Assembly (NCBI GenBank): GCA_036023115.1
Contig: JAYKKT010000079.1
Coordinates: forward strand, 13,011,501 to 13,075,500
Reading direction: 5' to 3'
Origin: Brasenia schreberi
Lineage: Eukaryota > Streptophyta > Magnoliopsida > Nymphaeales > Cabombaceae
Length of the DNA stretch: 64,000 nucleotides
Both the position numbers and the translations under genes were made by a program. Position 1 is the first letter of the stretch; each line of letters begins with the position of its first letter. Below, piece by piece: positions 12,961 to 23,660 of this stretch. The notes under the pieces were generated by a model. The model searched no databases, was not told where the DNA came from, and saw only the letters and a program-made list of their open reading frames with translations.

Positions 12961-14015
12961 AAATAACATAACTCTAATTAGCACGGTGCAAAATATCATA
13001 AAAATGAGTTGTAAATAACTCATTTTAATATAAAAAGAAGTTGGGATAAATCCATATTTTTTCTCAAAAATTTATGCCTTTGTTAATTTTCCAAAACACT
13101 AGGGGTAAAATAGTAATTTTATCTATTTGTTCAGTTTTGTAATTTTTCAGAAAGATCAAGGACAAAATAATAAACTTGTGTTTGGTATTTCTGAAAATTC
13201 ATCACTAATCGAGGGTAAATTCATAATTTTGCCCCTTAGTCTTAATTTGTAATTTCCTTAAAAGGACAAGGACAAATCTGTCTTTTGATACAATGACAAT
13301 ATTGTAATAAATTTAACCAGAAAGTGTAGGAAAGTAATTCGATCTTCTAGTTTTTGTAATTTTCATTAATTGCTAGAAGGGAAAACTGACTTTTCGATCG
13401 GATAAGGGCAAAACAGTCTTTTTACCCCAAAATATCTAGATATTTTGGTAATTTTATCTAATGATAGTTCATAATTTTCAAAAACTTATCAAGGCAGAAC
13501 GGACTTTTTATGCCAACGGTTTCGGAAAACTGTTAATTTTCGCTCGCGATTTTCTGAAACTATCGGGCAGTTTTTCGATGCGTTAAAAACATAGAGGAGA
13601 GAGAGAGAGAGAGAGGGAGGGAGGGTAGTGGTTGCCTCCTCCACCTCTTGGCCTACGGCCTTCTGCCGCTGGTTCTACTACGACCGTCTTCTAGTCTCTT
13701 GGTCGAGGGTTTTTCGGCCTGCTTCTTGTCTTGCGGTCGACCTCTGGCCTCCTGGCCAAGGTTCTGTCGGCCCGCTTCTTGTCTTATGGACGACCTCTGG
13801 CCTCTTGGCCGAGGTTCTGTTGGTACACATCTTGTCTTGATTTAGGCAGGTGGTTTGCCTTATGCTCTGTCTCGACTGAGGCAGGGTTTGCTCTATGCCC
13901 TATCCCGACTCAAGCATAGTGTTTTCTGCCACTTCCGAAAGTTGCACAGGAAGTTCTTTAACCCTCTTCCTCCTTTTTTTTTGGTTTACACTAATGCGTA
14001 CCTTTTTACAGGAAC
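12961..14015 (-). other. Leader region of the family B element
   Basis: Non-coding stretch between primer site and gag. From 14015 inward it has a GC-rich block (13625-13920) with a 53-bp tandem repeat, a GA-rich run (13596-13624), and then AT-rich sequence with 'ggtttcggaaaact' motifs near 13515 that recall the leader of the plus-strand relative. Apparent open frames at 13628-13919 are made of the repeat and shift with its period, so they are not taken as genes. Confidence 0.6.
13690..13845. repeat. 53-bp tandem repeat in the leader
   Basis: Two to three imperfect units of about 53 bp, recognisable by 'gcttcttgtctt' followed 20 bases later by 'ctctggcctc.tggcc.agg'. Spacing between successive 'tcggcc.gcttcttgtct' starts is 53 bases. 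The block is much more GC-rich than its surroundings. Confidence 0.65.
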
Positions 14016-14035
14016 AAAACCAAGCCCTGATACCA
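14016..14035 (-). other. Primer-binding site (initiator tRNA-Met type)
   Basis: On the minus strand TGGTATCAGGGCTTGG lies two bases inside the 5' LTR. Its start matches the usual copia primer site TGGTATCAGAGC, complementary to the 3' end of initiator tRNA-Met, with an AG-to-GG type change. Confidence 0.7.
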
Positions 14036-14037
14036 AA

Positions 14038-14486
14038 TGTGGAGTTTTTGTCAACTCTCCGGTAGGTTCTGTACTTTCGATCGACTCTTCGATGTCCTCT
14101 GCTTTCAATTCAGGTATGCAACAACAATAGATCTTCAAAAAGGTATTTGTGTTTCAGTATTTTCAAGGTTTCCTCTCAATAGGTTTTATTTGGGAGGAAA
14201 GCTATGGACTTCACTGTGTTTCTCAATGTTTTCTCTATATTTTTGTTCTCATGCGCTACTCTCTATTTATAGAGCAGCGCCTGCTCCTCTTTACTCCTAG
14301 ATTTCCTACTAGGCTTTCCTTTCCTGGAGCCCCTTATCCAGTTGGTTATGAATAAGCTATGTAACCGCCCAACGATTTTGGCCTTTGATAGCCGTTACCA
14401 CCATCCTTTCTAGAGATAATGGTTGGATGGCTAGTCCAACCGTTTCTCAGCTGGAATTGTCGAGAATGGCCACATTTTTCCTTACC
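14038..14486 (-). repeat. 5' LTR of family B element
   Basis: 449 bp, partner of 8427-8864. The outer terminus appears as GGTAAGG instead of TGTAAGG, a terminal mutation or one-base change. It carries the same TATA-like region near 14265-14275. Confidence 0.85.
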
Positions 14487-15289
14487 AAAGGCAGATGCAT
14501 GCTCAATATGGACCGTAGAACGATGATTCAAAAGAAAAAAAATCAGATAATCTGACAAAAAGAAGTCGAACCAAATAGATTGCCACTATTTGGTTGTTTT
14601 TCTTCACGATAATTGTGAGAATTGGCTACAGTTATGAACCAGCCAATAACAAAAATGCTTCACCTCTAAGTTCATTCGAGGCACATTTGATCTGATTCAT
14701 CTGAATTTGGAAGCTATTTTAGTTCATGAAAAAGGAAAACGTATGACAAAATGCAGCAGCGTCTCTTGTTATAGTTTCCTATCTCCACCTTCGATTCTGT
14801 AAAATATGAAGTGCTATAAATATGACAGCAAGGTAGAAGCAATCCAGCAAACTGAAGCAATGAAATCTAAACAATCAAGATTAGATGTTAGACCGTTGAA
14901 TCAAGTGACTGAAATTTTCACAAAACTATATGAACAACGTATATCAGGATGATAAAGCGTACACCGAATGCTGTCAAGGACTCCTCCAGAAGACCAAAAT
15001 CACTTTTGATGGTCAAAGCATGGCGGATAAGAAGGAGAAGCATCAACTATCAGGTGTATCACAATATCAAACTTCCAAGTAAACCAAGGAGTCTAACCAA
15101 CCAAAAACCAAGCCTTTTCCCACACAAAGTGATGTCAGCTAAAAACAAGGAGAACAAATAAAATGTAAATTATACATGATCACTTATTACTAATTTATTA
15201 GCGTCCAATTAGAACTTAGAACATGGTCAGCTTGGAGATTACCATCAATAAAATGTAAATTATATCCTTTTCTTTCTTATCGATTTTCG
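14487..15289. other. Region 3' of the RING-CH gene, nothing else recognised
   Basis: Between the copia element and the last recognised RING-CH exon. On the minus strand this is the downstream flank or 3' UTR. No repeat or coding family recognised. Confidence 0.3.
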
Positions 15290-15380
15290 TCATTGTATTA
15301 GATTAGTTCTGATGCTTGCAACACCGTAATCTTCATATTCAGCCTGAAGTAACTGATGCTCCACAGCAGCTATGGGCAGA
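15290..15380 (-). CDS. RING-CH protein gene, last recognised exon
   Basis: Minus-strand reading LPIAAVEHQLLQAEYEDYG followed by ten more residues and a TGA stop at 15292-15290. This matches, from memory, the segment that follows the RINGv finger in a plant family of RING-CH proteins (typically '..DPR.LAIAAAEHQLLQ.EYEDYA..'). An acceptor TAG at 15382-15381 gives exactly the phase left by the previous exon. However, the codons just upstream read PRS, which also fits the family, so the original exon may begin further up with a one-base frameshift near 15386-15390. The usual membrane-spanning C-terminus is absent after the stop. The exon may therefore be decayed. Confidence 0.55.
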
Positions 15381-16229
15381 CTACGAGGAATTACCAAAGT
15401 CAATTAGTATTACACGCCAAGATGAGAACAGAAATTACTTAAGAATTTTATATTGGATATTCCTACCAGTAAGGGAATAGTACTCAGATTTTATTTGGAT
15501 TCTCATCTATTGCACAATCCAAATTGGATATTAAAAGTTGGCCAGCTGAATAAAAAATGTAGAACTCAGTTCCACCATGCAGCAGTCTTTAGGAGAACTA
15601 AACTCTCTCAACTTGAGAAAAATAGTTCTCCTCTCAAGGGGTATAGAAAGGATACATCTGAAGCAATCTTCCCATCGGCAAAGAAAAGGTGCCTTTAGCG
15701 CATCTAGTTAGCAAGAGCATCCAGAAAGCATGAAGGTTTGTCGACAAACCAGCCATTTACAAGATGATGGCAAGCTAGTCTAAAATGAGGAAACATAAGT
15801 GTGGTTCTTCTAGAAACTTTCATATCTCATCAACCACTTCCTTTATTAAGGTGTTTTCTATTATGCAACCACGATAAGAATGCAAAGAAATCTGGCCTCT
15901 AAGACAAGTCAGATTATGAGGAAGGTGAGAAAAAGCTCCAAAACATAGCTTATGGAAACTATGAATAGCCCCAAGCAGTGCTGTAAGTGTCAACATGCCC
16001 TGTATCGTTCACCCTAATGACATGATAAGATTGATAGGTATGTCATCCTTGTATTTTTCCTCTAAAAAAAGAAAAATGCTGAGAAATCCAAAGAAAAAAA
16101 TGAAAAAAGAATATAAAAATTACTAAAAAGTAAAAACTCTAAACTCTTTCCCTTCACACATGAAAATGTAAAAAGAAAGTAAAGTGGGGTGGGTTAAAGG
16201 GTTCAGCTCGTAAAAGAACAAAAAGATAA
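15381..16229. other. Intron sequence, unassigned
   Basis: Lies between RING-CH exons on the minus strand. Apart from the possible upstream extension of the last exon (about 15381-15430) no feature is recognised. Confidence 0.3.
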
Positions 16230-16799
16230 AATTTTCATGGCCGGGAGTTTGATACAGCCTATACGGGTTGTATCGTACAATGCAGGCCTTATTGTGCGAT
16301 ACAGTCCAATACTCTTCAACATTGTGATACCTCACTGTATTGTATCAAAATCGCTTTAGATACTATGGTGTCGACATGTATCGTGTGATACGCATGATAT
16401 AGCCAGTAACCCTGATCAGAGTCCCAGATCTGAGAGTGTGCAACGAATAGGAATCTTGGGGGAAGAAGGATAACAAAAAGGCTAGCGACAGAAGCATGCA
16501 TTATCAGCATGTAGTGACATTTCCATGTGTCCTGATCCTTGTTAAATTATTGGAACTATCTCAAGAAGTTTCAGGGGAATGATACAAATCGGCAGATTCT
16601 GCACAGAGAGCTTAACCTTCAAAAAGTTTTCGTGAAAATATGTATTCATGGAGGAAACCCAAAAAGAAGACAATATAATAAAGATTAAACCTCTCAATCT
16701 GGACGAGGTTCGGCTGAAATAAGAAAGAAACTGTGACTTTCAAACATGAATACGAATGTTTTCACCCACAAATTGACAAAGCTGCACCTCATGATAATC
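16230..16799. repeat. GATAC-motif rich segment (hAT-related?)
   Basis: The part 16245-16400 is dense in GATAC/GTATC words (for example 'ttgatacagcctatacgggt', 'tgtgatacctcactgtattg'), the same vocabulary as the ends of the hAT elements here. It may be a separate short non-autonomous relative or a displaced end of the hAT at 16800-19950. No clear terminal repeat or target duplication was found. Confidence 0.35.
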
Positions 16800-19700
16800 A
16801 AGCATGAAAAAAGGTACAATACGGTGTGATACGTATCGTATCGTGGAGCTTCATGTTACATTGGTGTGTATTGCAATAAATTATTTATCGGGTTGTATCG
16901 TGTGATACAACTATTATCACTACGGCTAGGAGCCGAATATAAATACATATTTATGTGAGTTTATAGCATCTATCGAAAGCTCTCAAGGTGCTCTCGAGTG
17001 GCTCTCAAGGTGTTTAAGGCTCCAAGGTGATCTACCATGTCTGTACAAGGCTCTCAACTTGGGTTGTGGTATACTTTTTCAGATTTTCAAAAAAAAACTT
17101 TTATTGTGTTATTTGTATTTTTCTTCTTTTGAATGACAATATATGAAGTAATGAAGTGCATGGATATGATTTTTATTATATTCGTAAAGTGGGGGACACT
17201 TTATTTAAGTGTTAAGTGAAGATTGAGAATTTATGAAGTGTTTTTATTTTCAGGTTTTTATTAGATTGAAGTTTTCAATTAAGATGGTAGGAAGAAGTGT
17301 TAGGGACTCTCAATCTCGGTTCAATGATCCGACATGGCAATGGGGTACACTAATTGAGGAAAATAGATTGAAGATAAAATGTTTATATTTTGAGAAGGTG
17401 GTTAGTGGTGGAATTTCACGATTGAAATATCACCTAGTAAGGATGAAAAAAAAGTTGTTTATTGCTCGAGAAGAGTTAAATATTTGTTAGAAGCAATTAA
17501 ATGATAATGTCTACAGATGATTGAGAGCATACTTAAGATGAGACAATAAAAGAATGATTTAGAGATATTTGAGGAAGATGCTTTTAGATTGGGTGATAGT
17601 ATTCCTTCTAATGATAAGACAAAGGTTGATAGTAGTAGTTCTTAACCACTAACCAAGAGAAAGAGGGTTGTTAAAGATGTTGCAAGTGGAAGTGGTAGAA
17701 GAGGAAAGAGTAGAGGAAGACCTTACTCTAACATATAGTCATTTTTTCCTCCTACCACTACACATGGTGCTCAACTTGAAATTCATGTTGTTATAGCTTT
17801 AGAGCAATTGTATAAGCAAACAGACCTTAGAGTGGGCAGATGATTTTATGATACATGCATTACATTTAATGCAACAAACAAATTTCATTTTTAAGTAATG
17901 GTAGATGCAATTGCTAATATTGATCAAGGGTATAAGATACCCTCTAATTAAAAGTTAAGATGAAAACTATTAGTTAAAATTGTTATTGAAGTTTAGGAGT
18001 ATTGTTTCACTTTCAAAGAGTCATTGAAGGAGTCATGATGTACTATTATGGTTGATGGGTTGACATATAGACAAGGAAGGAATTATTAAACTTTCTTGTC
18101 TATTATCTTAAAAGACTTTTGTTTTCGAGATCTCTAGGCATGTTAGAGGAGAGGCATACTAGATCCTAAGCCAAGAGTTTGATAAGATAATATCTGAGGT
18201 TGGGTTAGAGAATGTAGTCTAATTAATTATTAATAATACAACTAACTATAAAGCAGTTGTGAAAGAGTTAGCAAATACTTATGAGATTTTCTATCAGCCC
18301 ATTATTTAGATTGCATCCTTAAGAATATTAGTGAGATAAATGAGATAAAGGCAGGAACTGAGTGTTGCGAAGATATCATCAAATTTATCTACAATCATGC
18401 TTTTGTATCATATATGATGAGGAGATATACAGATGCTACAACTCGATTTACAACTAATTTCTTATATGTACAGAGCATTATGAAACAAAAGCAAGCCTTT
18501 AGGAAAATATTCTCCTCATATTAGTGGTAGTAATTTGTAGAGTTACCTCCAAATAGAAGAAACAGAAAGTTGAATGAGATTTCATAGACAGTCTTTAGAA
18601 GTATATTTTGAAACTCTTGTGTTAGACTATTGAGGATTACATATCCTTTAATGAAAGTTTTGAGATTGGCTGACAATGAGGAGAAACCATCTATAGGTTA
18701 TCTTTATGAAGTCATGTATAGGGCAAAGGAAGTCATTAGAAGCAATTTCAATAGAAGAAAGAGAGATTATATGCTCGTGTAAAACATTATTGATAACAGA
18801 TGAAACAAAAATTACATCAGTCTATTCATGAAGTAGTTTATTACCTAAACCCAACATTGTGGTATTATAGAAGCTTTAAAAGGGATGGTGAGGTAAACCG
18901 ACTTATTATTGATTGTATAAACATATTGGTCCCTCATGAGATTAGAGCAGATGCTATACATCGAGAGATGGAGATATACGATAATGCACTTAACTAGATG
19001 GGTTTTCCTATAGTTATTCGCAATTGAATTAATATGCGTCTAATTAAATTGTTTATCTTAATATTTAAGTTTTTTAAATCTTATATTTATTGTGGATTAA
19101 GTCTCTCATGTTTATCTTTTTGTATCATATGTTTGATAGAATTACTTTGAAAGTGATTGCCCAAACCTTAAAGATTTTGGAATAAGAGTTTTGAGTCAAT
19201 CCTCTAGTGCAATGGATTGTGAAAGGAATTAGAGTATTTGAATACATCCACATTAAAAAATATAATAGAATGGAACATAAGAGACTCAATGACTTAGTTT
19301 TTATCCGTTGTAACATGCAGCTCCAACAAAGGTAATTAGTTACTACTTAAATATTCAATTTAATATTTTATTTTACATAAATTGTTAATGTTATTTACTA
19401 ATTACTTATCTTTCTTTCTTGCAAGCAATTAAAAAGTTAAATAAGAAAGAAAATAAATTTGATACAATAATTTTTAGTAATTTTGATATATTAGAGAAGT
19501 AGATTATGGAAGATAATGAAGCAAATGCACTCATAATCGAAAAAGACATTGCATGGATTAATTTGGAAGGAGTAGATATCACCAAGGGGATGATGATTTT
19601 GAACTAGAAGGTGATGAGGATCTTCAACAAGGAGAAGATAAAGATTATTTAGTTGATGATCTTGATTATAATGTGTAAATATATTTTTTTAATTATGAAA

Positions 19701-19950
19701 GTTGTATTTTTTCTAAGGATTTTGCTTCAAAATATGTAAGTCATTTTTCAATTATTGAATGATGAATGATGAATATGTATTAAATTTTTGTATTATATAA
19801 ATTCTTTACAATTAACATATTTTTTCAGTTTTTTCTGATTTTTTTTATTTTATCAATTTTTTAGTATTAAATTATGATATAGAGTGATATGATACGATAT
19901 GTATCATGAACCAAAATGATACACGATACAATATACATCAGACAACATTG
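16800..19950 (+). mobile_element. hAT DNA transposon, decayed (copy 1)
   Basis: Parallel to the hAT at 48031-51857 along most of its length: shared promoter-proximal region (about 16975-17280), BED-type zinc finger, transposase body, intron and C-terminal acidic region (19550-19680), then a 3' end 'atacatcagacaacattg' comparable to the intact copy's end. The 5' terminus is unclear, and no matching 8-bp duplication was found at the left, so the left end is degraded or truncated. It lies in an intron of the RING-CH gene, in opposite orientation. Confidence 0.75.
17284..19680 (+). pseudogene. hAT transposase remnant (BED finger, DUF659-like body)
   Basis: The N-terminal frame 17284-17490 starts MVGRSVRDSQSRFNDPTWQW and contains a BED-like finger, KCLYFEKVV...RLKYHL, in which the second Cys is replaced by Phe. 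Downstream, broken frames follow the transposase of the copy at 48-51.8 kb: the DUF659/RNase H-like part around 18000-18420, the central part at 18540-18980 and the C-terminal dimerisation part around 19120-19330. Many stops; inactive. Confidence 0.7.
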
Positions 19951-20213
19951 TTCTCTGATAAGTAATTCCCATTAGGCTGGTAAATAAGCCAGTAGAACAA
20001 GTCCCGTGGCAAGTAATTCTTGTTAACCTCTACTTATGGGCTCAATTGTGGATTTAAAAGATAAATTACAAATACTAGTTTATTTGTTCGTGTACATACA
20101 ATAAACTGTGAGGAGTATAATTTATACTATCCCTTGTATCATAGAGAACATAGGACATTTTGTTTAAGTTTCACAAGATAATATCAGAAGAATATTAAGT
20201 TTATAGAAAGTAC
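19951..20213. other. Intron sequence
   Basis: Short interval between the hAT remnant and the middle RING-CH exon; nothing recognised. Confidence 0.3.
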
Positions 20214-20281
20214 CTTATATCAATTGTTAAACAATCAGAACCAGCTCTGGATTGAGGAATAGAGTAATTAGCAGCATATAC
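20214..20281 (-). CDS. RING-CH protein gene, exon after the RING exon
   Basis: Minus-strand reading VYAANYSIPQSRAGSDC then LTIDI, ending in AG before GTACTT. The acceptor is GTGGAG ahead of GTA TAT. It joins in phase 0 to the RING exon ending CEICNQ, giving CEICNQ-VYAANYSIP, the expected continuation of a plant RINGv domain (family pattern CEICxQx(Y/F)xPxY). 68 nt leaves phase 2, which the next exon accepts. Confidence 0.7.
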
Positions 20282-21917
20282 CTCCACAAATTGGAAAACT
20301 AAAATGAGAATTAACAATTTCACACAAGAAACTAATAAGAAATTTCTTACGAAACATGTATTTAGGGCAGCTACACTTACATGCTCATTCAACGGTGTTT
20401 GCAATTCAACACCACAGAAATGCAAAGAGGCAGACTATCTACTAGCGCCTTCAAGGCTTATCTAAAAGGTGCATATCAACTTATGGGTCTTTTCAATGCT
20501 TTTCTTCATAAAAGAATATGGCATGACAAACAGTCAAGCTCATAAAAGAAGTAGATAACAAGGAGGTATACCATTTATAAAATACTAATGATAGTTATAA
20601 TAAGTGTTGTTTGAAGCATATCATAATGTGTATTCTTTTTTTATCACAATATGATATGTATAGTAAAAAAAATTAAATTCCTCTTAAAATCAAGAAAAAA
20701 ATAAAAAATCCTAAATAATTGTTATGAATCAAAATAAGTAGCATAAATTTTAAAATTGTGTCTAAACAATAGTATATGACTTATTAAAATTATTTAATAA
20801 CGTAGTAAACACCTATATAGGTAAGTTATCATGAAATAATAATATTCATAAGTTCATAATATAAACAAATAAATAAGGTAATCAACAATGAGAAATAATC
20901 AAGCAATTGGTCTAGATTATTATTAAATCAAAGCAAAAAAATAAAGGTTAATACATACATTCATACGTACGTACATGCATATATATACAAGAGTGTGAAA
21001 TAAAGGGAAAGTAGAAAATGATCATTCATACAAGAAATGCAACAAAAAATACATAAAATAAAAATAAAAGTTTTTATATCTCAAAACATGAATAAATTGC
21101 ATGTACACCGCTGAAAAAGCAATTTTTTACAAGTCAAAACAGTAAAATCTCCCTCCACATAAGTGTAAATGAAGAAAAAATGCCTCAAAAGACCAAAGTT
21201 CATGAAAAACATGTTCAACTCATACTTTGAGACCCGTATTACCGGTATTCATCCGATACGGCCCGTATCGCACGATACAACTCGATACAATTATCTAGTG
21301 TGATATAGGTCCTCGATACAGTCCATATCATAAAGTTGGTTACTGTTCATAGTATAGACAAGTAATAATAATAATAGTAATAAAACCTTTCTTGTGTGTG
21401 TTCCAGTTGGCAACCGTTGATTACTGTTCATAGTATAGACAAGTATGGGCTGACACAAGAATATGTATGGATTTAGATACTCTACGAATATGTTGACTAA
21501 AATCTCATGTTTAAACGACACGGAAAGTCTCACAGCAACGTGTCCTCTAATGAGATTGCAAAAATGGAACGTCTAGATAACAATCACTTTTCTTTAAACT
21601 AAGAAGGAATCCTCAGGTAGGTAGATTTCTTTGTTTTTTCTTTCTCCCAATGTGGAGTTCCATTTTTTCCTTCATGGAAATGGTGGTTGGCCTATATAGT
21701 AACACTAATAAGATGACAGTTAGAGGCCAAAGCATCAAAACGATCAAGTAGATGCATATACATGACCGTCTTTGTATTCTACCAAATGCAAGGCACCACC
21801 AATACATAACAAGAAGAGGAAAATTTATTAACATAATCAACAGACTAATGACTAGTTATTGTACTGTTTGCAAATACCTGACGTATATCTCTTGTAAGGA
21901 TGGATGTAACTCGGTAC
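20282..21917. other. RING-CH intron with repeat debris
   Basis: Contains an AT-rich segment at 20600-21230, a GATAC-rich patch at 21235-21320 similar to hAT ends, and an 81-bp-spaced direct repeat (21340-21364 and 21421-21445). No coding potential accepted. Confidence 0.4.
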
Positions 21918-21989
21918 CTGATTACAAATTTCACAAGTAATATCACCCTTTTTGTTGCACCACTTTTGAATACATTTTCTATGAGCAAA
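21918..21989 (-). CDS. RING-CH (RINGv) zinc-finger exon
   Basis: Minus-strand reading [16 protein letters not shown] then ITCEICNQ, followed by the donor GTACCG. It supplies the second half of a C4HC3 RING-CH finger: His and Cys of HRKC, then the CEIC pair. RING-CH proteins of this type (MARCH-like) are usually membrane-associated E3 ubiquitin ligases. The first half of the finger (C-x2-C ... C-x-C) must be in an upstream exon, which was not found between 28132 and 40000. The exon begins at 21989; its original acceptor TGCAG lies on the far side of the copia insertion, at 28134-28131 and reading into 28130, but the insertion also supplies ACAG directly in front of the exon. Confidence 0.75.
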
Positions 21990-21990
21990 C

Positions 21991-22357
21991 TGTTACAATG
22001 TAATGGCCATTCTTGGCTCGGATAATAGCTGGACTGGCCATCCAGCCGTTACCTGAGGAGAGGCTGGATATATAACGGACAACCATTACCGGAGAGGGAA
22101 GCCATGAGAGGAGAATGCCAGACGACAGGGGAGCGGGTGTCTATAAAAAGGCAGCCCCTTACAAGGTGAAATAAGGGTGAGAAAATCAGAGACTCACACT
22201 GAGAGTTTTACAGATTAACAGAATCTCACAGATTCACCGATTCACAGTCGTCTGAGAAAAACCTCGTGTGAAAACCTCGTGACCTCAACATCCGCTGCGC
22301 TGACTGAAACTCCGACGGCCCAGCAGACAGAAGGTAAGAGCCGGAGATTCTTTGTCA
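21991..22357 (+). repeat. 5' LTR
   Basis: 367 bp, TGTTACAATG...TTTGTCA. A TATA box (TATAAAAAGG, 22142-22151) marks the promoter, followed by the presumed transcript start some 25-30 bases on. Its U3 start shares a motif (ACAGCTGGACT.GCCATCCA) with the LTR of the element at 8427-14486. Confidence 0.9.
22142..22151 (+). promoter_or_regulatory. LTR TATA box
   Basis: TATAAAAAGG inside the 5' LTR, repeated at 27911-27920 in the 3' LTR. It is the core promoter expected for the retrotransposon transcript. Confidence 0.65.
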
Positions 22358-22358
22358 G

Positions 22359-22371
22359 TGGTATTAGGGCC
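22359..22371 (+). other. Primer-binding site
   Basis: TGGTATTAGGGCC one base after the LTR end. Resembles the tRNA-Met initiator site TGGTATCAGAGCC with two changes. Confidence 0.75.
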
Positions 22372-23660
22372 TCGTTCCCTACAAAAAAAAAAAAAAAACA
22401 GAGAGAAGAGGGTTAGGAATTTTTTTTTTAAAAAAGAGAGAGAAGTCAGCGGTCGGCAGTCGGAAAGGGAAGCCAGAGGCCAGCCGGCAGAAAGCCCAAA
22501 AATAAAGCTAGAGATAGGCCGGCGGAAAAACCAAAGGCAAAGCTAGAGGCCAGCTGGAGGAAAGACCAAAGACAAAGCCTGAGGCAGGCCGACGGAAAGA
22601 CCAAAGGCAAAGCCAGAGGCCAGCCGGCGGAAAGCCCAAAGGCAAAGCCAGAGACAGGCCGGCGGAAAGCCCAAAGGCAAAGCCAAAAGCAGGCCGGCGA
22701 AAAGCCCAAAGACAAAGCCAGAGACAGGCCGACGAAAAGCCACAAAAGGCAAAGCCAGAAGCAGATAGAAGGAAAGCCCCAAAAAGGCAGAACAACAGCA
22801 AGCCGAAAAAAGCCCGAAGGCGAGACAGAAACAGCAAGCGACGAAGAGCAACTTGCTGGAGTGCTTGGAAGAAGAAGAACCTGACAGCCGATGCTGACGG
22901 TCAGCCATCAACCGAACCCCTCTCTCTCTCCCTCTCTCTCTCTCTAGAAAAATCCAGACTTGTAAAACTTTTTTTTTTTTTGCGTTTATAAGCGATATAA
23001 ATAAAAAATTAAAAAATAAATTAAAAAAAACTGTAGTTTTTAGAAAACCGCGACGGGAAAACCAGCGATTTTCAAAACCGTCGTCGGTTTCTCGAAAACC
23101 ACCAACGGTTTTCTAAAACCGCCAGTGGTTTCAGAAAACTGCCTCAAGTTTTGAGAGAGAAAGATGGAACTGCCTCCCGTCGTTTTTTGATTATTACGAA
23201 ATTGTTATTGGAAAAGGATAAGTTTAGCCTTAGCCTTTTTTGAAAATTACAAAAATACTGGGGGTTGTTAATTTACGATTTTATCCAACCTGGTTTGGAA
23301 AATATCGTTTCTGCCATTCAGTCAAAAGACAGGTTTACTCCTGTTCCTTTTGAAAAATTACAGATTCACCCTGAGAGTTAAAATTATTATTTTAACCCCG
23401 ATCAGTTGCGAATTTTACAAGAATACCAAATAGTGATTTTACGAGTTTGTCCTTATGATTTTTACAAAAATACAAAAAGAGACAAATAAGTAAAATTACA
23501 GATTTATCCCTTGGTATTCGTTTAAGGGTTTAGAGGCAGAAAAACCATTAGGAAAATTATTAATTCTGTATTAAGTTAACGTGTTTCTTGCTCTGTGTTT
23601 CTTCCTTTGTTTCTTTTAGAAAGAAAAAGACCGCTTTCTTAGTATTTTTGCCAAACAAAA
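22372..23660 (+). other. Leader of the plus-strand copia element
   Basis: Non-coding region between primer site and gag. It holds poly-A tracts near 22382-22440, a GC-rich 35-bp tandem array (22479-22765), a CT-rich run (22920-22946), and at 23038-23150 a cluster of GAAAACC and GGTTTTC words in both orientations, then AT-rich sequence up to the gag start. Apparent minus-strand frames at 22446-22911 are produced by the tandem array. Confidence 0.6.
22479..22765. repeat. 35-bp tandem repeat array, about 8 units
   Basis: Units follow the pattern 'gccagccggcggaaag' then 'cccaaaggcaaagccagag'. Successive units start every 35 bases and vary at a few positions. The unit length is not a multiple of three, so no single frame is maintained through it. 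It is strongly purine- and GC-rich compared with the flanks. Confidence 0.85.

Larger units (their letters stand above)
8427..14486 (-). mobile_element. Ty1/copia retrotransposon, family B, full length (inactive)
   Basis: A 6.06-kb minus-strand element with both LTRs (8427-8864 and 14038-14486), a primer-binding site next to the 5' LTR, a 1-kb leader, gag, and pol ending at about 9003 just before the polypurine tract. The flanks TAAGG (8422-8426) and AAAGG (14487-14491) may be an imperfect 5-bp target duplication (4 of 5). The coding part is broken many times. Its pol is closely related to the plus-strand element at 21991-28126. Confidence 0.85.

Noticed and set aside
13628..13919. Plus-strand open frames with repeated Trp/Pro/Ser-rich motifs
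   Set aside because: Produced by the 53-bp tandem repeat in the leader of the minus-strand copia element.
15310..15470. Plus-strand reading HIQPEVTDAPQQLWADYEEL over the last RING-CH exon
   Set aside because: Open and protein-like, but the minus strand shows clear family resemblance (LPIAAVEHQLLQAEYEDYG) and phase agreement with the previous exon.
20393..20446. Minus-strand exon-like stretch SASLHFCGVELQTPLNEH before GTAAGT
   Set aside because: The RING exon joins directly and in phase to the exon at 20281-20214 with the expected family sequence, leaving no place for it; its acceptor is also poor.
22479..22765. Regular repeats as a possible CRISPR array
   Set aside because: Units are contiguous with no unique spacers, and the context is a plant retrotransposon.
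22446..22911. Three overlapping minus-strand open frames rich in Phe, Leu, Gly and Ala
   Set aside because: They are translations of the 35-bp tandem array in different frames; the period is not a multiple of three and the region is the leader of a copia element.
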